Origin: Marinobacter sp. LV10R510-11A
Lineage (GTDB): Bacteria > Pseudomonadota > Gammaproteobacteria > Pseudomonadales > Oleiphilaceae
Direction: 5' to 3'
DNA length: 64,000 nt
Assembly (NCBI RefSeq): GCF_900215155.1
Contig: NZ_LT907980.1
Location: forward strand, 1,550,001 to 1,614,000
Numbering within the stretch: the stretch's first letter is position 1; each line of letters starts with the position of its first letter. Made by a program: the position numbers and the translations under genes. The notes beneath the pieces were generated by a model. It saw only the letters and a program-made list of their open reading frames with translations, had not been told where the DNA came from and made no database searches. Positions 38,528 to 46,782 of this stretch are shown one piece after another.

Positions 38528-41380
38528 ATGGAAAAAACCTACCAGCCAGAAAACATCGAGCGCCAGTGGTACGAGAACTGGGAATCCAAAGGCTACTTCC
38601 GCCCCAGTGGCGAAGGCGAATCTTACAGCCTCGCTATCCCGCCTCCCAATGTGACCGGCAGCCTGCACATGGGCCATGCCTTCCAGCACACCATCATGGA
38701 CACGCTCACCCGCTACAAACGCATGCAGGGCCACAACACCCTGTGGCAGGTCGGCAGTGACCACGCGGGCATCGCTACGCAGATGGTTGTTGAGCGCAAA
38801 CTCGCCGCTGAAGAAGGCAAAACCCGCCACGACTTGGGCCGAGAAGAATTCACCAAGCGGATTTGGGACTGGAAAGAACAATCTGGCGGCACCATCACCG
38901 ACCAAATGCGCCGACTGGGCAACTCGGTAGACTGGGACACCGAACGCTTCACCATGGACGACGGCTTCTACAAGGCCGTGCAGGAAGTGTTTGTTCGTCT
39001 GTACGAAGACGGCTTGGTATATCGTGGCAAGCGCTTGGTGAACTGGGATCCCAAGCTGCACACCGCCATTTCTGATCTGGAAGTTGAGAACAAGGAAGAG
39101 AAAGGCTATTTCTGGCATCTGCGCTACCCGCTGGCCGACGGTGCAACCACACAAGATGGCAAAGACTATCTAGTCGTCGCGACCACTCGCCCGGAAACCA
39201 TGCTGGGCGATACAGCCGTTGCCGTGCACCCGGATGATGAGCGCTATCAGCACCTGATTGGCAAGTTCATCATGCTGCCACTAGTAAACCGCCGCATTCC
39301 AATCATTGCCGATCACCACGCCGATCCTGAAAAAGGCTCCGGCTGCGTGAAGATTACCCCAGCCCACGATTTCAACGACTACGCCGTGGGCAAACGCAAC
39401 AACCTGCCGATGATGAACGTGCTAACCCAAGACGCGAACATTCGCGAACAGGCCGAAGTGTTCAACAGCGACGGCACTGAAAATACTGAGCTGGATGCTT
39501 CCTTGCCCGCAACTTACGCCGGCATGACCCGGGAAGACGCGCGCAAACAGATCGTTGCCGATATGGACGCCGCTGGCTTGGTTCAGCAGGTGGAAGATCA
39601 CGTATTGAGCGCGCCCCGTGGCGACCGTTCTGGCCTGATCATCGAGCCCATGCTGACCGATCAATGGTTTGCCGATGCCAAGACTCTGGCGAAGCCGGCT
39701 ATTGAAGCTGTTGAAGACGGCCGTATTCAGTTTGTGCCCAAGCAGTACGAAAACATGTACTTCTCTTGGATGCGCGACATTCAGGATTGGTGTATCTCGC
39801 GCCAGCTTTGGTGGGGCCACCGCATTCCGGCTTGGTACGACACGGAAGGCAATATCTACGTGGGCCGCAGCGAAGAGGAAGTGCGCGAGAAGCACAACTT
39901 GGCGGCGGATTTCGCACTGAAACAGGACGACGACGTTCTCGATACTTGGTTCAGCTCTGCCCTGTGGACGTTCGGCACTCTGGGTTGGCCAGAAATCAAC
40001 GAGCGCCTGAAAACCTTCCACTCTACCGATGTGCTGGTTACCGGTTTCGACATCATTTTCTTCTGGGTTGCCCGGATGATCATGATGACCATGCACTTCA
40101 TGAAGAATGAAGATGGCACGCCGCAGGTTCCGTTCAAGACCGTTTACGTCACCGGCCTGATCCGTGACGAGAACGGCGACAAAATGTCCAAATCCAAGGG
40201 CAACGTGATTGACCCGCTGGACATGATCGACGGCATTGATCTTGCTCCTTTGCTGGAGAAGCGCACCGGTAACCTGATGCAGCCCAAGCTGGCCAAAAAG
40301 ATTGCCAAGCAAACAGAAAAGGAATTTCCAGAAGGCATCTCTGCCCACGGCACTGACGCCCTGCGCTTTACCCTGGCAGCCATGGCCACCACTGGCCGCG
40401 ACATTAACTGGGACATGAAGCGCCTGGAAGGCTATCGCAACTTCTGCAACAAGCTGTGGAACGCCGCCCGTTACGTGTTGATGAACACCGAAGGTGAAGA
40501 CTGCGGCGTGAATGGCGAGCCGGTTGAGCTATCGCTGGCAGACCGCTGGATTACCAGCGCACTGCAGCAGTGCGAGCAGGATGTGACCCGCCACTTGGAT
40601 CAGTACCGTTTCGATTTGGCGTCCCACGCGTTGTATGAGTTTATCTGGAACGAATACTGCGACTGGTACCTAGAGCTGTCCAAGCCTTCCCTGAGCGACG
40701 ACAGTGCTAGCGCCGAAGCCAAACGCGGCACACGCCGCACTCTGGTTCGCGTGTTGGAAACCGTTCTGCGCTTGGCGCACCCAATCATGCCGTTTATCAC
40801 AGAAGAGATCTGGCAGCGCATTGCGCCGTTGGCGGGCAAATCCGGTGACAGCATTATGCTGCAGCCTTTCCCGCAGATGGATGCCAGCAAGCACGATTCA
40901 CAGGCCGTCGAGGATATTGATTGGCTGAAGGGTGTGATTGTGGCGGTGCGTAATATCCGTGGCGAGATGAACATTTCCCCGGCGAAGAAGATTCCGGTTC
41001 TGTTCCGTGGCAACAGCGCAGACGGGCAGCGCCGGATGAATGAGAACCGTCAGTTCCTGAGCTCTTTGGCCAAGCTGGAAAGCCTAGAGTGGTTTGAGGG
41101 CGACAATGCTCCCATGAGTACCACTCAGTTGGTGGGCGATATGGAAGTGCTGGTTCCTATGGCTGGTCTGATTGATAAGGATGCAGAACTGAAGCGTCTG
41201 GACAAGGAGCTTGAGCGTCTGCAGAAGGAAATCGGGCGTTTTGAAGGCAAGCTGAACAATGAGAAGTTTACTGCTAAGGCGCCGGCTGAGGTTGTTGCTA
41301 AGGAGCAGGAGAAGCTGGCGGAGGCTCGGAGTAACCTGAGCCGGTTGAACCAGCAGCGCGCAGACATTGAGGCCATGTAG
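38528..41380 (+). CDS. valS: Valyl-tRNA synthetase
   Basis: A 950-residue class I synthetase that charges tRNA-Val and edits Thr. The signature HMGH ([15 protein letters not shown], near residue 41), the editing domain ([19 protein letters not shown]), the KMSKS loop ([13 protein letters not shown]), an anticodon domain, and the C-terminal coiled coil ([20 protein letters not shown]) are all present. Length is normal. The panE-like gene starts 3 bases after the stop. Confidence 0.97.
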   Translation: MEKTYQPENIERQWYENWESKGYFRPSGEGESYSLAIPPPNVTGSLHMGHAFQHTIMDTLTRYKRMQGHNTLWQVGSDHAGIATQMVVERKLAAEEGKTRHDLGREEFTKRIWDWKEQSGGTITDQMRRLGNSVDWDTERFTMDDGFYKAVQEVFVRLYEDGLVYRGKRLVNWDPKLHTAISDLEVENKEEKGYFWHLRYPLADGATTQDGKDYLVVATTRPETMLGDTAVAVHPDDERYQHLIGKFIMLPLVNRRIPIIADHHADPEKGSGCVKITPAHDFNDYAVGKRNNLPMMNVLTQDANIREQAEVFNSDGTENTELDASLPATYAGMTREDARKQIVADMDAAGLVQQVEDHVLSAPRGDRSGLIIEPMLTDQWFADAKTLAKPAIEAVEDGRIQFVPKQYENMYFSWMRDIQDWCISRQLWWGHRIPAWYDTEGNIYVGRSEEEVREKHNLAADFALKQDDDVLDTWFSSALWTFGTLGWPEINERLKTFHSTDVLVTGFDIIFFWVARMIMMTMHFMKNEDGTPQVPFKTVYVTGLIRDENGDKMSKSKGNVIDPLDMIDGIDLAPLLEKRTGNLMQPKLAKKIAKQTEKEFPEGISAHGTDALRFTLAAMATTGRDINWDMKRLEGYRNFCNKLWNAARYVLMNTEGEDCGVNGEPVELSLADRWITSALQQCEQDVTRHLDQYRFDLASHALYEFIWNEYCDWYLELSKPSLSDDSASAEAKRGTRRTLVRVLETVLRLAHPIMPFITEEIWQRIAPLAGKSGDSIMLQPFPQMDASKHDSQAVEDIDWLKGVIVAVRNIRGEMNISPAKKIPVLFRGNSADGQRRMNENRQFLSSLAKLESLEWFEGDNAPMSTTQLVGDMEVLVPMAGLIDKDAELKRLDKELERLQKEIGRFEGKLNNEKFTAKAPAEVVAKEQEKLAEARSNLSRLNQQRADIEAM

Positions 41381-41382
41381 GT

Positions 41383-42420
41383 ATGGTGTTTGTGGGTGAG
41401 CGTTCCGGGGGTGGCGAGTTGATTGCCATTCTTGGAGCGGGTTCTTTGGGGCGGCTTTGGGCCGCCCTTTTGCCGTCTGAGGACTGTGGTTTTTTGCCTC
41501 GGCTCTTTAATGATATGTCCGAACATGAATTTGGGCTTGGGGGGAGCTTCAGCCGTCAGGAAGCCCCTCCCGAAACACGCTGTGAATACGTCCTTGTACG
41601 CTCTGTTCCGCCATCCTTGGCTCCACAAGGTTTCGGGAGGGGCTTCCTGACGGCTTCGCCGGACTCTGGGGAGGCCCGCACCTTTGTTAGCCTTCCTTGG
41701 CTTCAATCAACGGGGAACGTACAGCTTCTGCTAGTGACAACGAAAGCTGGAGATACGCTCTCCGCTTTGGAGAGCTGGCTACCTTGTATTCCGGTCGACA
41801 CGCCTGTTGTTTTGTTTCAGAACGGTCTCGGTAGCCAGCAGGCGGTTGCCGAACGCTGGCCAGAGAGGCCGATTCTGGTGGCCAGTACCACCGAGGGTGC
41901 GAATCGGCCTTCGCCGGATGTATTGGTTCATGCTGGGGCTGGGGATACTTGGGTGGGTTCACTGACGGCCTTTGCGGAGAACCACACCGCCGGTGTCGTT
42001 CAGCAATTGGCTGCAACCGGGTTGAGGGTTCATGCTGAAGACAGCATTCTAAAGCGGCTCTGGCAGAAGTTGGTGGTCAACGCGGGGATCAATCCGTTTA
42101 CGGCTCTGCTGGACTGCCCTAACGGTGAGATTCTGGACTCCCCTCTCTATCAGCAGAATATTGACGGGCTTTGCCGGGAGATATCTCTTTTGTTGCATGC
42201 GGAAACCGCAGAGAACATTGCACCGGAAGTTCTGCGAGAGCGTGTTGAAACGGTGGCGAGGAATACCGCCAGCAATACATCATCCATGCGCGCGGATGTT
42301 AAGGCGGGACGTAAAACCGAAATCGATTTTATTAATGGTTACCTTGTGCAATGCGGAAAGCGCAATGACATTGCCACGCCGGTAAACCAAATGTTGACTG
42401 AGCGAGTACAAGCTTTATAA
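41383..42420 (+). CDS. panE: Ketopantoate reductase-like protein carrying an in-frame palindromic insertion
   Basis: A 345-residue member of the PanE/ApbA family (2-dehydropantoate 2-reductase, NADPH-dependent, pantothenate pathway). The Rossmann motif IAILGAGSLGRLWAALLP is at residues 14-31. Then TTKAGDTLSALESWL, VVLFQNGLGSQQAV and the C-domain KRLWQKLVVNAGINPFTALL with the catalytic Lys. Residues 57-91 are encoded by a 105-bp palindromic element that fits the reading frame exactly; they replace or extend the loop after beta-strand 2. Whether the enzyme stays active is not known. A GGGCGGC/GCCGCCC hairpin followed by TTTT lies inside codons 23-29. Confidence 0.85.
   Translation: MVFVGERSGGGELIAILGAGSLGRLWAALLPSEDCGFLPRLFNDMSEHEFGLGGSFSRQEAPPETRCEYVLVRSVPPSLAPQGFGRGFLTASPDSGEARTFVSLPWLQSTGNVQLLLVTTKAGDTLSALESWLPCIPVDTPVVLFQNGLGSQQAVAERWPERPILVASTTEGANRPSPDVLVHAGAGDTWVGSLTAFAENHTAGVVQQLAATGLRVHAEDSILKRLWQKLVVNAGINPFTALLDCPNGEILDSPLYQQNIDGLCREISLLLHAETAENIAPEVLRERVETVARNTASNTSSMRADVKAGRKTEIDFINGYLVQCGKRNDIATPVNQMLTERVQAL
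41551..41655 (+). repeat. 105-bp palindromic element inserted in frame in the panE-like gene
   Basis: Left arm 41551-41576 and right arm 41630-41655 are perfect 26-base inverted repeats, separated by 53 bases. The length (105 = 35 x 3) and the position (codon boundaries of residues 57-91) keep the gene open. The matching frame on the other strand is also free of stops and gives the same terminal peptides (SRQEAPPET start, FGRGFLTA end). There is no transposase, so it would be a non-autonomous, miniature-type repeat. I did not find another copy in this window. Confidence 0.85.
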
Positions 42421-42423
42421 CGA

Positions 42424-42468
42424 TTTTAACCAATCAGCTCTTAACTAATCAGCGTTTAACCAATAAGG
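42424..42468 (+). repeat. Three tandem 15-base repeats before the adenosyltransferase gene
   Basis: Three consecutive copies of about 15 bases based on TTTTAACCAATCAGC (42424-42438, 42439-42453, 42454-42468). The third copy has changed at its end to give the AAGGAG ribosome site of the next gene, 6 bases before its ATG. The TTAACYAAT core recurs on one DNA face about every 1.5 turns, which could be a binding site or a slippage product. Confidence 0.75.
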
Positions 42469-42476
42469 AGTTCTTC

Positions 42477-43034
42477 ATGGGCAATCGCCTTTCCAAGATC
42501 TACACCCGCACCGGTGATGACGGCTCTACCGGTCTGGCCGATGGTAATCGCATTGCAAAGAACGCCCAGCGTGTTGAGGCGATGGGCATGGCCGATGAGC
42601 TGAACTGCCACATTGGTCTGCTAATTGAAACTCTGGACAGCGACGACGAGATGCTGGAGCCAATGCGCCGCATTCAGCACCATTTGTTTGATTTGGGTGG
42701 TGAATTTGCGATTCCAGGCAGTAAGGCGATCAACGATGAGCACATCAGTTGGTTAGAAAACCTGCTAGACGAACTGAACGAGCCACTGCCACCCCTGAAG
42801 AATTTCATCCTGCCCGGCGGCAGCCCTGCAACGGCCCAGTGCCACCTAGCTCGCGCAGTGTGCCGCCGCGCTGAGCGTGTGGTGGTTGCCCTAAGCCATG
42901 AAGATTCTATCAATCCTCTTGGTCGCCAGTATCTGAACCGCTTATCAGACCTGCTGTTTGTAGCCGCAAGGGTATTAGCCCGTCGGGACGGCGCTGAAGA
43001 GATTTTGTGGGATCAAAAGAAGTCAGGGATGTAG
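42477..43034 (+). CDS. Cob(I)yrinic acid a,c-diamide adenosyltransferase, PduO type
   Basis: A 185-residue ATP:cob(I)alamin adenosyltransferase, which makes coenzyme B12. The PduO/MMAB signatures are present: the N-terminal KIYTRTGDDGSTGL ATP-binding stretch, a long helical bundle (ELNCHIGLLIETL), FILPGGSPATAQCHLARAVCRRAERV and YLNRLSDLLFVAARV. Unrelated to the CobA/BtuR type. AAGGAG precedes the ATG, inside a tandem repeat. It converges on a chemoreceptor gene with 8 bases between stops. Confidence 0.93.
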   Translation: MGNRLSKIYTRTGDDGSTGLADGNRIAKNAQRVEAMGMADELNCHIGLLIETLDSDDEMLEPMRRIQHHLFDLGGEFAIPGSKAINDEHISWLENLLDELNEPLPPLKNFILPGGSPATAQCHLARAVCRRAERVVVALSHEDSINPLGRQYLNRLSDLLFVAARVLARRDGAEEILWDQKKSGM

Positions 43035-43042
43035 CCCCAACT

Positions 43043-45073
43043 TCAAACCTTAAACGCTTCCACAAGTCTCTGCAGAGAAGCCGTCAGTTCGGACATTTCA
43101 CTGGATGAAGCCAGTGTTTCCTTAGCATTAGCAGCAGTCGATGTGCCCAGTTCACCAATGTGGGCAACACTGGCATTCACATCTTTGGATACCGCAGACT
43201 GCTCTTCTGCTGCCTGGGCGATCTGGTGGCTCATGTCCACAATCACTGAGATACCCTTGGCAATCCGGCTCAGTGCTTCGGTTACTTCTCCGGATTTCTG
43301 AACGGTTGCCTGGGTTACATCACGGCTGTTGGTCATGGCGGCGACAGCATCTTTCACGCCGCTCTGAAGCCGTGAAATCATACCCTCGATTTCTTCGGTA
43401 GACTTATGGGTGCGCTGGGACAGTGAGCGTACTTCGTCGGCAACGACCGCAAAACCGCGGCCTTGCTCGCCCGCACGAGCGGCTTCAATGGCAGCGTTCA
43501 GCGCCAGAAGGTTGGTCTGCCCGGCGATCGCTTTGATTTCCACAAGCACCTGGCTAATGTTGTCGCTGTCTTCGCTTACTCGGTTGATTACATCCACGGC
43601 ACCGGAAATTTCGGTCGCCAACCGGTTGATAGTTTCCACGGTATCCGAAACCACACCACGGCCGGTTTCTGTATCCTGCTCGGCGGCGGTGGCACTGTCT
43701 GCAACCCGGTGAGCACTTTCGGTTACCTCGCTCACGGCTTCAACCATTTGGCTCATGGCCTCATTAATCTGGCCACTTTCTGCCATCTGGTTCGCCACTG
43801 CTTCACTGTTGGCAGTAGCCGTGACTTTCACTCTGGCAGCTTGCTGATCAACGTCAGACGTTGTTCGACTAACAGACCGTATCAGCTCGGCAATGCGATC
43901 CGTCATGCTGTTGAACTCGCCGGTCAGTTCACCCAGCTCATCACGGTTATCGAGTGAAATACGGGTCGTCATATCCCCTGCCGCCACTTTGCGCGCCGCC
44001 TCACTGAACCGGTTGATCGCAGTGCGCACGGACATGAAAAAGCCAATATAGAGGTACACGACAATAAGCAGAACCACGATTAGTGCCACTACGATCAGGC
44101 GGCGCTGGCTCACCTCTTGATCCAAACTGGCATTCAAGTTGGCTTCTATCACATCAAACGCAGCAGCTTTCAGCTCGCCATAACCCGTCAGCTCAGTAGC
44201 AATACGCGAGTCATACTCCTGCCAGGATAGCTCCAGCCGCATCGGCGTGATGATATTCAGGTCGACCAGTTCACGGACGTTCAGAAGGCTCTCATCAACG
44301 CTTCTCAATGCATCACCCGCTTTGGATGCCAGCGCTGGTGAAGTGTCTGCAGCTAGCGTGAGTGCCGGCGAAACCAACGAGCCACGGTTGGTCAAGCCAT
44401 CATAAATTTCGTTGAAGTTATCACTGAGAGCATAACCAATCTGGCCATCTACCAACGCATACATGCCATAGGAGCGTGCCTTCCCGATAACGCTGCGAGC
44501 TTCTGGCAGGGTTTCACGGATCAACCCAAGAACTAGTAGATTTTCTCTTGATGTACCCTGGCCCAAACCTGAGCTCTCTATGGTACCGGGAAGAAGCGCC
44601 AATACCTTCTGGACAAATCCCTGGAAGTATTTGAACTGCGGATCAAAGTTGGTCTGGTAGTTATCATCTGCGCGGACGCTCTGCCAATCAGATTTGAGGG
44701 CTTCCACCTGATCGGCCCAAGCGCCAGACACGTCAAATGAGCGGGCTTCCGCCGTCAGGCCATCCAAAATAGCGCTAATTTTCTTCGCGGCTTCATCTGA
44801 GCGGGCCATGATGGCGTCTTCATTTTTAGCCACTGCGGGCGCGCGGTAATCGCGATAGTCAAAAGAAGCATCTACAAGGCGATCAATCTGACGTAATTGC
44901 TCTAGGCCTTCGACGCCGCGGGTCATGGTCTCAACCGAGCGGTTGAGCTCAGTCATCACGAGCCAAGACAACCCACCAATCGGTAAAAGGAACAAGATGC
45001 TGATGAGGCTGAATTTGTACAGCATCGGCAACCGGTTCATCAGTGCTACTGCGGGATTAATGAGTTGCTTCAC
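43043..45073 (-). CDS. Methyl-accepting chemotaxis protein with a long, unassigned periplasmic domain
   Basis: A 676-residue chemoreceptor. TM1 is near residues 19-40; the periplasmic part, about 285 residues, is mostly helical ([20 protein letters not shown], then [20 protein letters not shown]) and I cannot assign it to a named sensor. TM2 is near 329-350, then HAMP and the signalling hairpin ([21 protein letters not shown]). Start chosen: GTG 45073 with GAGAGG upstream; a TTG at 45100 is less likely. A FliA-type promoter lies 47 bases upstream. The MCP-ampE-ampD-DUF1631-nadC neighbourhood matches what I recall as PA4520-PA4524. Confidence 0.9.
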   Translation of the reverse strand: MKQLINPAVALMNRLPMLYKFSLISILFLLPIGGLSWLVMTELNRSVETMTRGVEGLEQLRQIDRLVDASFDYRDYRAPAVAKNEDAIMARSDEAAKKISAILDGLTAEARSFDVSGAWADQVEALKSDWQSVRADDNYQTNFDPQFKYFQGFVQKVLALLPGTIESSGLGQGTSRENLLVLGLIRETLPEARSVIGKARSYGMYALVDGQIGYALSDNFNEIYDGLTNRGSLVSPALTLAADTSPALASKAGDALRSVDESLLNVRELVDLNIITPMRLELSWQEYDSRIATELTGYGELKAAAFDVIEANLNASLDQEVSQRRLIVVALIVVLLIVVYLYIGFFMSVRTAINRFSEAARKVAAGDMTTRISLDNRDELGELTGEFNSMTDRIAELIRSVSRTTSDVDQQAARVKVTATANSEAVANQMAESGQINEAMSQMVEAVSEVTESAHRVADSATAAEQDTETGRGVVSDTVETINRLATEISGAVDVINRVSEDSDNISQVLVEIKAIAGQTNLLALNAAIEAARAGEQGRGFAVVADEVRSLSQRTHKSTEEIEGMISRLQSGVKDAVAAMTNSRDVTQATVQKSGEVTEALSRIAKGISVIVDMSHQIAQAAEEQSAVSKDVNASVAHIGELGTSTAANAKETLASSSEMSELTASLQRLVEAFKV

Positions 45074-45119
45074 ATCGGCCTCTCTTTGGATCACAAACAA
45101 CTGAATTATTGTTCTTTTG

Positions 45120-45146
45120 TTATCGCCCGAACACCCAAAAACTTGA
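45120..45146 (-). promoter_or_regulatory. Sigma-28 (FliA)-type promoter
   Basis: On the minus strand: TCAAGTTT, an 11-base spacer, GGCGATAA. The -35 element matches TAAAGTTT at 7 of 8 positions and the -10 element matches GCCGATAA at 7 of 8, with exact spacing. It drives toward the chemoreceptor gene starting at 45073 and sits just after the ampE stop, so the receptor need not depend on ampDE transcription. Confidence 0.78.
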
Positions 45147-45171
45147 GTGCTATATTTTGCTACTCAACTCT

Positions 45172-46059
45172 TCAGACAACTCCGGCAATAACCAGTAACG
45201 CCAGTACGCATATCCACACGAGCATGCTCCGGTTGAGCAGGTCTCTCACCGCACTCAGGCTGCGCCCACCAAAACTGGCCCACTCATCCGGGTGAATCTG
45301 GGAAAACCGCGCTGGATCAAGAGCATATCCGGTTAACGACCCATTAGCAGAAATCATGAGCACCTCTGGCGTTTTTTTCGTAATGCCAGCAATCCCTGCC
45401 CTGGTTTCTCTCAGCCAACCCGACAGGTCACCGGCAATTCCGAAGGTTATTGAAAGCAACCTTACCGGTACCCAGTTAACCCACTCGCAGGCCTTGAGAT
45501 ATCTCGGCCTTGCGGCGGCCTGGGGCCATTGCTCTGCTAGGGCCACAATTCCCCGCACAAAAATCGCCAGGCCGATACCACCCACCACATACCAGAATGC
45601 AATCAAGAAAAAACGCTGGAAGACCGCCAGCATCAAAGCCCGGGACAAGGAAAGGTGCATAACTTCCGGTGATGCCGCTGCACCGCGCTCGCTGGCAGGT
45701 AGGCGTTCTTGTATGTAATGCCAAGCTGCCTGCATGTCGCCCTTGCGCCAGGCTTCAGTATAAGGCTCGATAGATTGCCGCCAGCCAGGCGCGCCCATCA
45801 TCAGCACGAGCACAAGGATTTCCAGCGGATAGGCCGCTATCCGCCAGCCGTATAGCGCCAGAACATACACGCTCAGGGCTGCCAGAAGCGCCGGCACCGC
45901 CACCAAAAGCAGGCCGTTCAGAGTGCCCGATTCATGGCCGGCTTTAGCTACGCGGCCATGGCGAAACCAGCGTCGCCATAGCTCATCACCGGAAATCGTA
46001 TTAAGACTGTCAAGGCGCCGACGCACTAGGTAGGCAATAAGAAAAACCACCAGAATCAT
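45172..46059 (-). CDS. ampE: AmpE-like inner-membrane protein
   Basis: A 295-residue protein with about four hydrophobic segments (start ILVVFLIAYLVRRRLDSLN; others near LLVAVPALLAALSVYVLALY, the LMLAVFQRFFLIAFWYVVGG stretch, and the C-terminus). AmpE lies in the AmpDE operon; it may act as a sensory or assembly membrane protein, but its molecular role is unsettled. The ATG follows the ampD stop with no gap (TAAATG). The protein shows the conserved ERGAAASPEVM-type loop. The FliA promoter after its stop isolates it from the chemoreceptor gene. Confidence 0.88.
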   Translation of the reverse strand: MILVVFLIAYLVRRRLDSLNTISGDELWRRWFRHGRVAKAGHESGTLNGLLLVAVPALLAALSVYVLALYGWRIAAYPLEILVLVLMMGAPGWRQSIEPYTEAWRKGDMQAAWHYIQERLPASERGAAASPEVMHLSLSRALMLAVFQRFFLIAFWYVVGGIGLAIFVRGIVALAEQWPQAAARPRYLKACEWVNWVPVRLLSITFGIAGDLSGWLRETRAGIAGITKKTPEVLMISANGSLTGYALDPARFSQIHPDEWASFGGRSLSAVRDLLNRSMLVWICVLALLVIAGVV

Positions 46060-46710
46060 TTACACAGCTCCTTTTCGAGACGGTTCGCCACCGGGTTTCT
46101 CAGCTTGGGCAGCCTGTAAAGACGCCCAAAAATAATGCCAATCAAATGCCGGCCCGGGGTCGGTCTTGCGGCCGGGCGCGATATCACAGTGGCCAGTAAC
46201 CCGGTCGCTGGTAATAGCCGGCCAGGCTGAACGAACCACTGTCGTAAGCGCTGCAAGCGAACGATACTGCTCCGGCGTGTAAGGAATGTCATCCGCGCCC
46301 TCAAGCTCAATTCCGAGGGAAAAGTCGTTGCACTCTTCAACACCCTGAAAGCACGAACGTCCGGCGTGCCAGGCTCTTTCCAACAGACTGACAAACTGCA
46401 CCACCGCTCCATCCCTGTGAATCAGGGCGTGGGCAGAAACGCGCATATCGGCAATGGTTGAAAAATACGGGTGCTCGGCGGGGTTTAGGCAGTTTGTGAA
46501 AAAGTCTTCAATGTAACGCCCACCAAACCGACCGGGAGGAAGGCTGATGCTGTGCACCACCAGAAGACTTATAGCCGCACCTTCTGGTCGGGGGCCATAG
46601 TTCGGCGACGGACACCAGCGCGCAGATGAAAGGCGCCCCGTTTCGCGAAGAGCTTTTATGTCTTCGCCGTAAACGGTCGCACCAGTGTGATAAGAGGCTG
46701 AGTGGGGCAA
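46060..46710 (-). CDS. ampD: 1,6-anhydro-N-acetylmuramyl-L-alanine amidase AmpD
   Basis: A 216-residue cytoplasmic zinc amidase that cleaves anhydro-muropeptides in peptidoglycan recycling; its loss raises AmpR-driven beta-lactamase in relatives. Zinc ligands His53, His174 and Asp184 and catalytic Glu136 and Lys182 are present (SLLVVHSISLPPG; LGIELEGAD; GHCDIAPGRKTDPGPAFDW). It has about 25 extra residues at the N-terminus compared with E. coli. Immediately followed by ampE; no ampC or ampR gene is in the window. Confidence 0.95.
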   Translation of the reverse strand: MPHSASYHTGATVYGEDIKALRETGRLSSARWCPSPNYGPRPEGAAISLLVVHSISLPPGRFGGRYIEDFFTNCLNPAEHPYFSTIADMRVSAHALIHRDGAVVQFVSLLERAWHAGRSCFQGVEECNDFSLGIELEGADDIPYTPEQYRSLAALTTVVRSAWPAITSDRVTGHCDIAPGRKTDPGPAFDWHYFWASLQAAQAEKPGGEPSRKGAV

Positions 46711-46782
46711 GGTGAATCCATAGTTATCAGAGCATTACATTGTGGTTTGATTGAATCACAAAGTAAGGCCGGTTACCACGGA

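Noticed and set aside
39422..40348. Open frame of 308 codons opposite valS
   Set aside because: Lies wholly inside the synthetase core with a composition expected of an antisense frame; no family resemblance.
41125..41706. Minus-strand frame of 193 codons across the valS end and the palindromic element
   Set aside because: It is open partly because the palindrome is stop-free on both strands; the rest is antisense valS. No start signal or domain. It helped to reveal the element but is unlikely to be a gene.
42421..42476. Cobalamin riboswitch before the adenosyltransferase
   Set aside because: The gap is 56 bases of tandem repeat; no B12-box sequence is present.
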